In this document: one piece after another, positions 50,993 through 60,322 of the stretch
Layout of the letters: each line of letters opens with the position of its first letter
Numbering within the stretch: position 1 is the first letter of the stretch
Assembly: GCA_015075365.1 (NCBI GenBank)
Contig: JABTUN010000001.1
Location: 992,001-1,056,000 of the forward strand
Direction of reading: 5' to 3'
DNA: 64,000 bases
DNA from: Verrucomicrobiaceae bacterium
GTDB lineage: Bacteria; Verrucomicrobiota; Verrucomicrobiia; Verrucomicrobiales; Verrucomicrobiaceae
The notes under the pieces: generated by a model
Database searches by the model: none
What the model saw: only the letters and a program-made list of their open reading frames with translations
What the model was told of the DNA's origin: nothing
Position numbers and translations under genes: made by a program

Positions 50993-52621
50993 TCACGGCG
51001 CTTTCTTCGCCTTGCCTTTGCCCTCCGGGCGCCGCTCCTCGCCCCAGTCGTTGCGCACTTCGCCGATCCACTCGTCAATAAAACTGCTCGCGGCCCAGTC
51101 TTCCCACTGGCGGATGAGGTGCTGGCTCAGCGCGGGGAATTTGGTGATGATGTCCTGCTGCTCGGTGCGGTCGTCGTCGATGTTGTAGAGCTCCCACGGG
51201 CCTTTGAACTTCTTCACGAGCTTCCACGGGCCGGTGCGGGCGGCGCGATTGCCCTCGTGCATCCAGAAGATGGGTTTCACGCGATGGAGCGGCTCGCCTT
51301 GGATCGCTGGCATGAGCGAGAGGCCTTCGGCGGGCAAGATCTTGTGCCCTTTGAACTCGCCGGGATAAACCGCGCCGGTCACATCGCAAGCGGTGGCCAT
51401 GATGTCGATGAGATGCGCGGGCTGATGCTCCAGCTTGCCGTTTCGCGCCGCTGGAATGCCCGCCGGCCAGTGCGCGATGAGCGGCGAACTGATGCCGCCT
51501 TCGTGCGTGAAGTGCTTGTAGCGGCGGAAAGGCGTGTTGTTCAGCGTGGCCCAGGTCATGCCGAGAAAGACGCTGCTGTCCGGTCCGCCCAGATCGGGGC
51601 CTTGCGTGATGCCGCGCGGGCCGCCCTCGGCATTGCCGCCGTTGTCGCTCATGAAAAAGATCAGCGTGTTCTCAAACATGCCGCGCTCCTTCAGCCCCGC
51701 GATCATGCGGCCGACGCTTTGATCCACGCAGTCGAGCATGGCGGCGTAGATCGACATGAGCAGGTCGTAGCGGTCCTTGTCCTCCTCGCTGAGCGAATCC
51801 CACGCAGGCACATCCGCCGGACGCGGCGCGAGCGGCCATTTGGCATCGACGATGCCGAGTTCGATCTGTTTTTGGTGTCGAGCCTCGCGCAGCTTGTCCC
51901 AGCCGATCTTGTATTTGCCGCGATACTTCGCGATCACTTCCTTCGGGGCCTTCAGCGGAAAATGCGGCGCTCCATGCGCGAAGTATTGGAAGAAGGGCTT
52001 TCCGCTCGCTTTGGCATCATCGAGGAATTTCAGTGCCCAGTCGGTGAACATGAAGGTGGAATACCACTCGCCGCTGCCGACCTCCGGCGAATCGGCCGCG
52101 ACCTTGCGTCCATCGAGGTAAACCCACTTGCAGGCGTCCTTGCTGCGCTCCTTCGGGAAATACAGCTCGCCGAATTGCGTGGTCGCCGTGCGCTGAAAGC
52201 CGCGCTCCCACGGCGGCGTGCCGTTTTGCTGCCCGAGATGCCATTTTCCGACGATCGACGTGTGATAGCCCGCCGCGCCGAGCACCTCCGCCATCGTCAC
52301 GCAGCGATCATGGAGCCTTGCATGCGTGCCTTTTGATTCCGGCAGCTTCAAGCCATCGAGATAGCCCATGCCAGCCTGATGTGGATACAAACCGGTCATC
52401 AAAGACGCCCGCGTGGTGCTACAACGCGCCGTGTTGTAAAACTGCGTGAAGCGCACACCACCCGCCGCCAGCGCATCGAGGTTCGGCGTCGGGATTTCGC
52501 TGCCGTAGCAACCGATGTCCGAGAAACCCATGTCATCGACGAGGATGACAAGGATGTTGGGCCTGTCCGCGCCAAGGGCGAGGCTGTTGAGGAGACAGAG
52601 ACAGGCGAAAAACGTTTTCAT
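50993..52621 (-). CDS. Secreted arylsulfatase (S1 family), 2
   Basis: A 542-residue sulfatase. Signal peptide MKTFFACLCLLNSLALGA; NILVILVDDMGFSDIGCYG; modification site CSTTRASLMTG, which has threonine where the standard motif has proline or alanine, but cysteine and arginine are kept; GKWHLGQ; SDNGGNAEGG. The C-terminal tail is basic. Divergent from sulfatase 3 with 82 bp between starts. The ATG at 52621 gives the signal peptide. Confidence 0.9.
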   Translation of the reverse strand: MKTFFACLCLLNSLALGADRPNILVILVDDMGFSDIGCYGSEIPTPNLDALAAGGVRFTQFYNTARCSTTRASLMTGLYPHQAGMGYLDGLKLPESKGTHARLHDRCVTMAEVLGAAGYHTSIVGKWHLGQQNGTPPWERGFQRTATTQFGELYFPKERSKDACKWVYLDGRKVAADSPEVGSGEWYSTFMFTDWALKFLDDAKASGKPFFQYFAHGAPHFPLKAPKEVIAKYRGKYKIGWDKLREARHQKQIELGIVDAKWPLAPRPADVPAWDSLSEEDKDRYDLLMSIYAAMLDCVDQSVGRMIAGLKERGMFENTLIFFMSDNGGNAEGGPRGITQGPDLGGPDSSVFLGMTWATLNNTPFRRYKHFTHEGGISSPLIAHWPAGIPAARNGKLEHQPAHLIDIMATACDVTGAVYPGEFKGHKILPAEGLSLMPAIQGEPLHRVKPIFWMHEGNRAARTGPWKLVKKFKGPWELYNIDDDRTEQQDIITKFPALSQHLIRQWEDWAASSFIDEWIGEVRNDWGEERRPEGKGKAKKAP

Positions 52622-52703
52622 GTTGGGTGCCCGGATGGAGACGATTGGGGGAGGATGAACTTTCTCCGTAATGCCACCAGCGCCTATCTCGTTTCCACCC
52701 GCC

Positions 52704-54224
52704 ATGATTCGTCCCCTTGCCGCGCTCCTTTTTGTTTCTGCCCTCAGCCCGCTGATTTCAGCGGAGAAGCCCAACATCATCGTCATCATGGCCGACGACC
52801 TCGGCTACGGCGATCTCGGCTGCTACGGGGCGACGGCGGTGAAGACGCCGAACATCGACAAACTGGCGGCGGAAGGACAGCGTTTCACCAGCGGCTACTG
52901 CAGCGCCTCCACCTGCACGCCGACGCGCTTTTCCTTGCTCACTGGAACCTATGCCTTCCGCCAAAAAGGCACCGGTGTGGCCCCGCCAAACGGTCCGGCG
53001 CTGATCAAACCCGGCACGGTGACCATCGCCTCCCTTCTAAAATCGGCGGGCTATGCCACAGCGGTGATTGGCAAATGGCATTTGGGTCTTGGCGACCCTA
53101 AACCAGACTGGAATGGTGAACTGAAGCCTGGACCGCTCGAAATCGGCTTTGATCACTGCCACCTGCTGCCGACGACCAACGACCGCGTGCCGCAGGTGTA
53201 TGTGCATGATCACCGTGTGCTGAACCTGGACCCGAAGGACCCGCTTTGGGTGGGCGACAAGGCACCGGATGAGAATCACCCCACCGGCATCACGCACCGC
53301 GACACCCTGCGCATGAACTGGACGCACGGCCACAACAACACCATCCACAACGGCATCGGCCGCATCGGCTTCTACACCGGCGGGCACGCGGCGCGTTTCC
53401 GCGACGAGGACCTGGGCGATGAATGGGTGAAGCGCAGCAACACCTGGATCGAGGCGCACAAGGACCGGCCGTTCTTCCTCTTCTTCGCCAGCCACGACAT
53501 CCATGTGCCGCGCATGCCTCATGAGCGCTTTCAGGGCAAAACACCGCTCGGTTTCCGTGGCGACTGCATTGTGGAGTTCGACTGGTGTGTGGGCGAGATC
53601 ATGAAGACACTCGACCGGCTCAAGCTAACGGAAAACACCCTCATCGTGCTCTGCTCCGACAACGGTCCTGTGCTCGACGATGGCTATGTGGACGGCGCGG
53701 TGGAAAAACTGGGTTCTCACGAGCCGGCAGGCCCCTTCAGCGGCGGCAAATACAGCGTGTTAGAAGGCGGCACACGCACGCCCTTCATCACGCGCTGGCC
53801 AGGCCGCATCAAACCGGGCGTTTCGGACGAGGTCGTCTGCACCGTGGACCTCGCCGCGAGTTTTGCCGCGCTTGGCGGCGCCAAGATGCCTGACGATGCC
53901 TGCCTCGACAGCCTGAACGTGCTGCCCGTCCTGCTCGGCGAACCTGGAGCGAAGGGCCGCGATCACCTGCTCCAACAGGACAACAACGGCGTGAACCTCG
54001 GCCTGCGCATGGGCGAGTGGAAGCTGGTGCGCTCAAAACCCCAGGGCAGATCCAAAGCGGTGGTCACGAAAAAGGAGCGCGTGGAAAGCGGCGGCCTGCA
54101 CCGACTCTACCATCTCCCGGATGATCCAGCGGAGCTGAAGGACGTGAGCGCCCGGAATCCGGAGCAGTTGAAGGAAATGATCGCCAAGATGGACAGCATT
54201 GTTGCGGCGGGACGCAGCAGATGA
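52704..54224 (+). CDS. Secreted arylsulfatase (S1 family), 3
   Basis: A 506-residue sulfatase with a signal peptide from the ATG at 52704 (MIRPLAALLFVSALSPLISA). NIIVIMADDLGYGDLGCYG, modification site CTPTRFSLLTG, GKWHLGLGDP and CSDNGPVLDDG follow the family order. It ends in front of a bidirectional terminator shared with the convergent peroxidase gene. An in-frame ATG at 52671 is less likely. Confidence 0.9.
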   Translation: MIRPLAALLFVSALSPLISAEKPNIIVIMADDLGYGDLGCYGATAVKTPNIDKLAAEGQRFTSGYCSASTCTPTRFSLLTGTYAFRQKGTGVAPPNGPALIKPGTVTIASLLKSAGYATAVIGKWHLGLGDPKPDWNGELKPGPLEIGFDHCHLLPTTNDRVPQVYVHDHRVLNLDPKDPLWVGDKAPDENHPTGITHRDTLRMNWTHGHNNTIHNGIGRIGFYTGGHAARFRDEDLGDEWVKRSNTWIEAHKDRPFFLFFASHDIHVPRMPHERFQGKTPLGFRGDCIVEFDWCVGEIMKTLDRLKLTENTLIVLCSDNGPVLDDGYVDGAVEKLGSHEPAGPFSGGKYSVLEGGTRTPFITRWPGRIKPGVSDEVVCTVDLAASFAALGGAKMPDDACLDSLNVLPVLLGEPGAKGRDHLLQQDNNGVNLGLRMGEWKLVRSKPQGRSKAVVTKKERVESGGLHRLYHLPDDPAELKDVSARNPEQLKEMIAKMDSIVAAGRSR

Positions 54225-54245
54225 GTCACGTGGCGAACAAAACGA

Positions 54246-54271
54246 GAGGGCGGGACTTGTGTCCCGCCCTC
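54246..54271. terminator. Bidirectional rho-independent terminator
   Basis: GAGGGCGGGAC-TTGT-GTCCCGCCCTC, a perfect 11-bp stem with a 4-nt loop, lies between the convergent sulfatase 3 and cytochrome c peroxidase genes. U-tracts are weak on both sides, but position and strength support termination. Confidence 0.75.
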
Positions 54272-54299
54272 CACATTCAAAAACAAGTCGGTGTCCCGG

Positions 54300-55316
54300 T
54301 CAGGCCTTCGGCGTGGAAGGCGTGCTCTCAGGCAGCTTGGGTGCCTTGATGTATTCCGCGTCCGGGGTGCCTTTGAGCGCCTTCAGGAAAGTGATGATCG
54401 AGGCCGTCTCCTCGTCGGTGAGCTGTTTGGCGAGCTGGTACTCCGCCATCATTTTGACCATCTCTTCCAGGGTCTTCACGCTGCCGTCGTGGAGGTAGGG
54501 TCCGGTTTCGGTGATATTGCGGAGGCTGGGCACTTTGAAGAAGTAGTTTTCGCCCTCGTTCTTGGTCACGTCCCCACGGCCTTTGTCGGTGAGATTCGGC
54601 CAGGGCTTCACGAGACCCAGCTTCTGAAACATGTGGCCGCCGACACCGGCGCCGTTGTGGCAGGTGACACAGCCGGTTTTCGCAAAGGTGGCGAAACCTT
54701 TCTTCTCCTCGGCGGTCAGCGCGTCTTTCTTGCCTTTGAGGAAGTCGTCCCACTTTGAGGGGGTCAGCAGCTTGCGCTCGAAGGCGCCGACAGCCTTGCC
54801 GAAATTGTCATAGGTGACGGGATCGGCCTCGCCAGGGAAGGCAGCTTTGAAGGCCTCGACATAGCCGGGCATCGACTTCAGCACGCGCACGACGAAATCC
54901 GCGCTGGGCATGCCCATTTCGACCGGATTGAGCACCGGCCCCTTGGCCTGTGCCTCCACGGTGGGCTCACGTCCATCCCAGAACTGCGCGATGTGGAGCG
55001 CGGCATTGTAGGTGGGCGGGGAACTGCGTCCGCCGAGCTTTCCTTCATGCCCGGGCGAGAAGGGCAGGTTGTCCTGGCCATAGGCGTCGAGCTTGTGGCA
55101 GGAGTTGCAGGAGAGCTTTTCGCCCTTTGAGATGCGGTTCTCAAAGTAGAGCATGCGGCCGAGATTGATCTTCGCCTCGTTGAGCTCGTTGTCGGGAGAG
55201 GGCACCTCCGCCGGAAGGGCTTTAAACATGGGCAGGAATGCCTCGGTGAGATCGGCCTGGGCCAGGGCGGAGCCGGTGAGGGCGGCGAGGAACGCAAGAG
55301 TGAGGTGGGTCTTCAT
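54300..55316 (-). CDS. Di-heme cytochrome c peroxidase (MauG/CcpA family)
   Basis: A 338-residue periplasmic protein with a signal peptide (MKTHLTLAFLAALTGSALA). Two heme sites, CNSCH near residue 70 and CVTCH near 216, in the standard CCP order; distal region GRSSPPTYNAALHIAQFWDG fits the family. It reduces hydrogen peroxide using electrons from cytochromes. Likely protective under oxic conditions. Gene ends at the shared terminator. Confidence 0.9.
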   Translation of the reverse strand: MKTHLTLAFLAALTGSALAQADLTEAFLPMFKALPAEVPSPDNELNEAKINLGRMLYFENRISKGEKLSCNSCHKLDAYGQDNLPFSPGHEGKLGGRSSPPTYNAALHIAQFWDGREPTVEAQAKGPVLNPVEMGMPSADFVVRVLKSMPGYVEAFKAAFPGEADPVTYDNFGKAVGAFERKLLTPSKWDDFLKGKKDALTAEEKKGFATFAKTGCVTCHNGAGVGGHMFQKLGLVKPWPNLTDKGRGDVTKNEGENYFFKVPSLRNITETGPYLHDGSVKTLEEMVKMMAEYQLAKQLTDEETASIITFLKALKGTPDAEYIKAPKLPESTPSTPKA

Positions 55317-55377
55317 AGATTTGGATCGGAGGTGGCTGAATGCGCGTCACGCATACGTCCGTGGGAAAAGAGTGGTT

Positions 55378-55743
55378 TCAAGTGTTTGTCCCGGCGTGAC
55401 GGAAAAGGCGCACGGCCACGTGGTCGGTCTGCGGAAGGATGCGTTTGCGCAGCGTGATCTCGACAGCAGCGGCGGAGAACTCCGTCAGCACGCAGGCGGC
55501 CAGGTCGGCTGCGAGTGTCTCGATGAGCCGGCGCGGTCTTGCGGCGGCGATTTGCTCCAGCCGCGTGGCCACGGCGGCATAGTCGATGGTGCATGCGAGG
55601 TCGTCCTGCATCGCCTCAAAGGAAACGCGGCTGTGGATGACGACATCCGCATGGAGGAGCTGCTCAGTGGAGCGTTCCGCATCCGGCACGCCAATGTGGC
55701 AGCGGAGCTGAAGGTTGCACAGGAGGATCTGGTCGGCGGTCAT
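55378..55743 (-). CDS. folB: Dihydroneopterin aldolase-like protein
   Basis: A 121-residue protein of the FolB/DHNA fold: DQILLCNLQLRCHIGVPDAER, then a glutamine-x2-like region, DYAAVATRLEQIA, and a C-terminal strand VEITLRKRILP. It would make 6-hydroxymethyl-dihydropterin in folate synthesis. No other folate gene is adjacent. Starts 18 bp after the HAD-Nudix gene in the same direction. Confidence 0.8.
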   Translation of the reverse strand: MTADQILLCNLQLRCHIGVPDAERSTEQLLHADVVIHSRVSFEAMQDDLACTIDYAAVATRLEQIAAARPRRLIETLAADLAACVLTEFSAAAVEITLRKRILPQTDHVAVRLFRHAGTNT

Positions 55744-55761
55744 GGTGTGAAAGATGAGAGG

Positions 55762-56817
55762 CTAGTGCTGAAGCAGACCGCGGCGGAGGCATTCCTCGAT
55801 GAGGACGCGGGTGGGGATGTTGAGGCTGGCTTTCAGGGCGGCGGTCAGCGAGAGCCACTGAAAGGCCTGCGCCTCGTCGTTGAGCACGACCTGCGGGTCT
55901 TCGTCAGCACAGCGGGCGAGGTAGTTCAGCAGCAGAAAGTGGGCGGAACGCTGGAACTCCGGCGGCTCGATGCAGTCCTGCACCATGACGAATTCGATGT
56001 CGCGCAGGCGCAGGCCGGTTTCCTCTTCGATTTCGCGAATGAGGGCGGCCTCGCAGGTCTCGCCGCGCTTGATTTTACCGCCCGGGATACCCCAGCGATG
56101 GCTCCATTTGTGCGTGCGGATCAGCAGCAGCTCGTCGTGGTGGTTCAGGATGAGGGCCCCAACGGTCGAGACGGGGATTTCCGTGCGGGGGAGGCTGCGC
56201 AGGCCCAGGACAGCGGGCAGGCGTCCCAGATCAGGCACGAGGAGATCGGGCGCGGAGGTCATCAACTGCGCCGCGGTCTCGTAGCCGGTGCAGGTGGCGA
56301 TCGTGAGCACGCCGGCGGCTTTCCCGGCTTCGATGTCATGGCGCATGTCCCCGATGAAGGCCGTCTCCTCCGCGCGCATGTCCAGGGAGGAGAGCAGCGC
56401 ATGAATGTCCTCGCGTTTGTCCACCACGCCGCAGCGCATGAGCTCGAAGCAATCGCGCACGCCCAACGCGGCGGCCTGCGGCACCACATGTGCCTCGGGC
56501 GCGCTGCTGAGCACGACCATTCGCACCCCCGCGGCGGCGGCTTGCCGCAGCAGCTCGCCGGCATGCGGCAGCAGCGTGACGCCACCAGGCCCGGCTGGAA
56601 AATGCTCCAGATATAGCTGCTGAAGGCGGTCCAGGGGCATCCCGGGCAGCATTTCGTCAAAAAACTCCGTGTAGGGAAGGCGGAAGCGCTCGCGAAAGGC
56701 CTGGCGATCCAGCGGCTCCTGCCCCTGAGACCTCAGCATGCCGTTCACAGCCTGCAAAACGCTCGACAGATCGTCCACGAGCGTGCCCGACCAGTCGAGG
56801 AGGAGGTTCCGGATCAT
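55762..56817 (-). CDS. HAD phosphatase fused to a Nudix hydrolase
   Basis: A 351-residue fusion. Residues about 1-205 are a HAD hydrolase of the phosphoglycolate phosphatase type (nucleophile D8 in LLDWSGTLVDD, VVLSSAP, FIGDMRHDIEAG). The second acid of the usual D-x-D is serine here (D-W-S), which changes or weakens phosphatase activity. Residues about 212-345 are a complete Nudix domain with the G-x5-E-x7-REUxEE-xGU box (GGKIKRGETCEAALIREIEE, then ETGL). The pair may act on nucleotide or phospho-sugar leftovers. Operon with folB is likely. Confidence 0.85.
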   Translation of the reverse strand: MIRNLLLDWSGTLVDDLSSVLQAVNGMLRSQGQEPLDRQAFRERFRLPYTEFFDEMLPGMPLDRLQQLYLEHFPAGPGGVTLLPHAGELLRQAAAAGVRMVVLSSAPEAHVVPQAAALGVRDCFELMRCGVVDKREDIHALLSSLDMRAEETAFIGDMRHDIEAGKAAGVLTIATCTGYETAAQLMTSAPDLLVPDLGRLPAVLGLRSLPRTEIPVSTVGALILNHHDELLLIRTHKWSHRWGIPGGKIKRGETCEAALIREIEEETGLRLRDIEFVMVQDCIEPPEFQRSAHFLLLNYLARCADEDPQVVLNDEAQAFQWLSLTAALKASLNIPTRVLIEECLRRGLLQH

Positions 56818-56864
56818 GCGCCAACCGCTTTAGCGGAGCCACGGCGCGTTTGCAAACCTGCGGG

Positions 56865-57473
56865 TTATTTCCGCCGACGCTGCAGACACAGGAGGGACGC
56901 GGCACCGAGGAGCAGCGCGCTGCCCGGCTCTGGAATGGGCACCACGACAAAGTCGATGCAATACTGGATCTGGTCCGTGGTTTCCTGAATCCAGAAGGTG
57001 TACTCGCCCGGCCCCAGCGGGCCGTCGAACCCTAGGCCGCCGAACTGCGGACCCGCATCCAGGATGTCCAGCAGCGGGGTAAAGGTGTTGCCGAGGCCGT
57101 CCAGTTGCTCGGTCCAGAGGCCGTTGCTCAGGTGGAGGGAGGGGTCGCCCAGATCGATGCTGGTCCCGCCGGCCAAGGCCATGAACGACTCAATGCCAGA
57201 AGCCGGAGCGGAATAGGTCACCAGATTGATCGCGGTGAGCTGGTAGCCTGGCTGAATGGTGAATGTCCAGATGTCCCGGTCCAGATTCACCCCGTCGAAG
57301 CCCATCGTGCCCTCGATCAGGTTGTGCTCGTCCGAAAAGTCGATGAAGGTGGGAAAATCGCCGTCATCGGAGATGTCTCCATCGATAAGTTCATTCCAAT
57401 TAACCGCGCTAGCCGTGCTGAGAGGCAGGGCGAGCGCGGTGAAGAGGGTTAGAAGAGAACGAGGGAGCTTCAT
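56865..57473 (-). CDS. PEP-CTERM sorted secreted protein
   Basis: A 202-residue protein with a signal peptide (MKLPRSLLTLFTALALPLST) and a typical C-terminal PEP-CTERM tail (PIPEPGSALLLGAASL, then LLCLQRRRK) for exosortase-based anchoring. The central part has the pattern of a bacterial pre-peptidase/beta-sandwich domain and several acidic loops. Function is unknown; such proteins are linked with exopolysaccharide. The start is fixed by a consensus promoter that ends 7 bp upstream of the ATG. Confidence 0.85.
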   Translation of the reverse strand: MKLPRSLLTLFTALALPLSTASAVNWNELIDGDISDDGDFPTFIDFSDEHNLIEGTMGFDGVNLDRDIWTFTIQPGYQLTAINLVTYSAPASGIESFMALAGGTSIDLGDPSLHLSNGLWTEQLDGLGNTFTPLLDILDAGPQFGGLGFDGPLGPGEYTFWIQETTDQIQYCIDFVVVPIPEPGSALLLGAASLLCLQRRRK

Positions 57474-57480
57474 TTTGGAA

Positions 57481-57509
57481 ATTATAATAAATAGACTGAA
57501 TATTGTCAA
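57481..57509 (-). promoter_or_regulatory. Consensus sigma-70 promoter of the PEP-CTERM gene
   Basis: On the minus strand TTGACA (57509-57504), a 17-bp spacer and TATAAT (57486-57481) match the full consensus. The expected start of transcription is about 57474-57475, directly at the ATG at 57473, so the transcript is nearly leaderless. Confidence 0.8.
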
Positions 57510-57588
57510 TACCTCTTGCCATTTTCTTCGTGCAAAGCATCGCCCCCTCCCTTTTGCGACCACTCTTCCAACTCCCTCCCTTCCCTGC

Positions 57589-58215
57589 ATGCGTCTCCTC
57601 GCCCTTCTCCTTTGCCTGATGCAGCCCGCCTGCATCTACCTGCGCTCCACCCGCCAAACCTACGAATCGGTCACCCCGCCCCCGGAGGCCGGCGGAGCCC
57701 TCTTCCGCGCGGAGTTCATCCCGCGCGGGTCCGAGGCCTCCATGACCGTCACTGCCATGGTGGTCGGCGGCGCGGCCATTACCGAAAATGGTCCCTACCA
57801 ACTGCGGCTGCACGCCTTTGGCAGGCCGGGCGACCACCGTTGGTTCCGCGTCACCCGTTTTGAGCTGCGGGTGCCTGGCCGCCTGCACGCCCCCATGGAA
57901 AGACGCGCTTTTGAGGGCCAGACGGCCTTTGAGGCCACCCAAACCGCCGGAATCACCCGCGCCAGCCTCCTCTTCGGCACCCGTGTCTTCATCAACACGG
58001 AGCACAAGGACCAGGAGGTTGTCATCGAGGCTGATGTCGAGGTCATGCGCCGCCGCAGCCTGTCACGCGGCACGATCCGCATCCCGCTGCGGAAAACCGG
58101 CACGGCGCGCGGGGAGAGCCTGTTCATCCCGACGGAGATCGCGAGGAGCTTCCGCGCGCAAACCCCGGCGGACATCCCGGCCGCGCTGCCGCCAGCCCCG
58201 GAAACAGCCGGCTGA
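57589..58215 (+). CDS. Exported protein of unknown function (possible lipoprotein)
   Basis: A 208-residue protein starting MRLLALLLCLMQPACIYLRS. A hydrophobic N-terminus ends at a cysteine (C15) that could be a lipoprotein site, though the box is weak (QPAC). The rest is beta-rich with a basic C-terminus and a proline-rich tail (PADIPAALPPAPETAG). No family recognised. Divergent from the PEP-CTERM gene with 115 bp between starts. The following gap to 58306 shows nothing clear. Confidence 0.6.
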   Translation: MRLLALLLCLMQPACIYLRSTRQTYESVTPPPEAGGALFRAEFIPRGSEASMTVTAMVVGGAAITENGPYQLRLHAFGRPGDHRWFRVTRFELRVPGRLHAPMERRAFEGQTAFEATQTAGITRASLLFGTRVFINTEHKDQEVVIEADVEVMRRRSLSRGTIRIPLRKTGTARGESLFIPTEIARSFRAQTPADIPAALPPAPETAG

Positions 58216-58306
58216 GCAGGAAAGGTCACGGCTTCCAAGCAGCGGTGCCGCAGGCCACACGGTACGGTCAACGTGCCGTTCCTACCCTCATCAAGGCCCG
58301 GACGGC

Positions 58307-59593
58307 TTACTCCTTGAACTCCTCCCGGTCCGGGATGCGGTTGAAGGCGATTTTGGAGCCCGAAAAGGTGCGCACGGTGTCCGGGGTGAAGCCGACGACG
58401 ATGGAATCGCGGCCGTGCTTCTTGTTGATGGCATCCAGCACGCGGGAAAGGGACTCGCGGCGCTGGCGCGGGTCCTCGCCCTGCGTGAAAAGATCGAGCT
58501 GCTGGGGCTGGGTGAGGGATTCGAGACCGGAGAGCGTGACGGCGACCTTTTTCACCCGCTGCCAGCGGGCCTGGCGCATGACATTTTCCCACAAGCCACG
58601 CATCACCTCGGTGAGCGCGAGGCTGTCATTCACGGCGGAGAATCGCTGGTGCGCCTCGCAGCGCGGCCCGTCCTCCACGCGGATGCTCACGCTCATCTCC
58701 GTGGCACGGTGGTTGGAGCGGCGCAGGCGGCTGGCGGCCTTCAAAAGCAGACGACGCAGCACGATGGCAGCCTGCGGTGGCTTGCGCAGCTCCGGCGAGA
58801 GCACATGGCTGTGACCGATGCTCTTCGTGTCGTGGTGCGGTTCGTCCTCGGAGGGTTCACCATGCAGCGCCATCCAGAAGCGATCGCCCACCACACCGCC
58901 CCAAGCGCGGCGCATCTCCTCGCGCGAGGCCTCCCAAAGCTGCTGCATGGTGCGGATGCCCACGGCATGCAGACGCGGCTCCATGCGCCGGCCGATGCCG
59001 GGAAGGTCACGCAGTTCAAGATCGAGCAGCCGGCCCGGGAGGTCGGCAGCGGTCAAAATGACCAGCCCGTCCGGTTTCTGCATGTCGGAGGCCACTTTCG
59101 CCAGGAAACGATTCGGCGCGAGACCGATGGAGCAGGTGATGCACTCGCCCATCGTGCGGCGCAGGCCGGCCTTGATGCGCTTGGAGAGGTCAATGGCGGC
59201 CGGGAGCGGTCGGCGCGGGCGGTCGAGGCGCAGCGCCATCTCGTCGATGGAGCAGATGGAGGTCACGGGGTAGTGCCGCTCGACCTCTTTGATGATCTCG
59301 TGGTGATACTCGACATACTTGTCATGCCGGGCGAGCACGAGCTGGAGGTCCGGGCACTTGTGGCGGGCCTCGCCGATGTTCGTGCCGGTCTTGATGCCAA
59401 ACTTCTTCGCCTGGGCGCTGGCGGCGATGGCGCATGTCGCATCGGTCATCACCGGCACCACGGCCACCGGCCTGCCCCGCAAAGCCGGGTTTTCCTGCTG
59501 CTCGACGCTGGCGAAGAAGCTGTTCAAATCGAAAAACAGCCAGTCCACCTCGGGGCTGGCAGGTTCTTCGATGGCGGGCGGCAGCGACGGCAT
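58307..59593 (-). CDS. Y-family DNA polymerase (DinB/Pol IV-like)
   Basis: A 428-residue error-prone polymerase. Catalytic motifs: FFDLNSFFASVEQQ near residue 20 and CSIDEMAL near 113; helix-hairpin-helix LRDLPGIGRRMEPRL; little-finger domain from about 270. The C-terminal half is less typical than DinB and may carry extra interaction sequence. It would serve translesion synthesis. No imuA, lexA or recA is adjacent. Confidence 0.85.
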   Translation of the reverse strand: MPSLPPAIEEPASPEVDWLFFDLNSFFASVEQQENPALRGRPVAVVPVMTDATCAIAASAQAKKFGIKTGTNIGEARHKCPDLQLVLARHDKYVEYHHEIIKEVERHYPVTSICSIDEMALRLDRPRRPLPAAIDLSKRIKAGLRRTMGECITCSIGLAPNRFLAKVASDMQKPDGLVILTAADLPGRLLDLELRDLPGIGRRMEPRLHAVGIRTMQQLWEASREEMRRAWGGVVGDRFWMALHGEPSEDEPHHDTKSIGHSHVLSPELRKPPQAAIVLRRLLLKAASRLRRSNHRATEMSVSIRVEDGPRCEAHQRFSAVNDSLALTEVMRGLWENVMRQARWQRVKKVAVTLSGLESLTQPQQLDLFTQGEDPRQRRESLSRVLDAINKKHGRDSIVVGFTPDTVRTFSGSKIAFNRIPDREEFKE

Positions 59594-59632
59594 GGTGCCG
59601 ACGATGCCGCGGAAGAAAAACTGTTCAAGCGA

Positions 59633-60310
59633 TCACTTTCGACCGCCAAAAAGGCCGCCGAGGCCGCTGGAAGGGTGGTGGCTCGTGATCTGGCCCTGCG
59701 GGGTCACAGCATCGGCCGCAGCATTTGAAGCCTCCCCGGAGTTGGATCTCAGTTCTTGAGGCCACACCCAGTATTGGTCCAACGCGCATTGGATGTCCGG
59801 TTTGCTGAATTGGTAGTCTGGGTGATGCATGATATGCAAAAGATACATTCTGATGCCCAGCCTTTGTTCAGGCGACAGCAGGCTGAACGTGGGGTGGTCG
59901 GCCAGCGCATGATGGGTCAAGCAAAAATCCATCCCGATGCCGAGGTCTCCTCTCAGATCGGCGATTAGAAACGCGGGCAGGTGGAAGCGCATGCCTTCGG
60001 CGTTGAAGAAGCTCAAGCTACTGTGGCAGCGGAGAAGCATCTCCGGAGAGATGCGACGCCAGTCATCTTTCTCATCTTGCTCTCGATAGCGGGCACAAGT
60101 CGAGGCGTCGGCGTAATCGTCCAAACCCTGTGCCTCCCAGAGTCCGGTTCCATTGCCAAGTTTCACGTCACCAAACGCTGCCTCAATGATCTGAATGACC
60201 TCGGAGGCTTCTTCTCCGAGTTCCTTCATCTGAACAGCTTGCCGGACGGTCTCAGGGTCATGGCCCCGTGACTTCATCTCAGCGATGCCGGCATCTGTTG
60301 GGTATCTCAT
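59633..60310 (-). CDS. DUF6714 family protein
   Basis: A 225-residue soluble protein. The block EEASEVIQIIEAAFGDVKLG with the later FFNAEGMRFHLPAFLIADL is typical of DUF6714. The C-terminal tail is low-complexity (SSGLGGLFGGRK). Function unknown. It is downstream of sulfatase 4 in the same direction with a gap of 12 bp. Confidence 0.7.
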   Translation of the reverse strand: MRYPTDAGIAEMKSRGHDPETVRQAVQMKELGEEASEVIQIIEAAFGDVKLGNGTGLWEAQGLDDYADASTCARYREQDEKDDWRRISPEMLLRCHSSLSFFNAEGMRFHLPAFLIADLRGDLGIGMDFCLTHHALADHPTFSLLSPEQRLGIRMYLLHIMHHPDYQFSKPDIQCALDQYWVWPQELRSNSGEASNAAADAVTPQGQITSHHPSSGLGGLFGGRK

Positions 60311-60322
60311 GGCAGACGCTCC

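Noticed and set aside
57256..57588. N-terminal extension of the exported protein gene at 57589
   Set aside because: The extension is antisense to the PEP-CTERM gene and runs through its promoter; the ATG at 57589 begins a plausible export signal.
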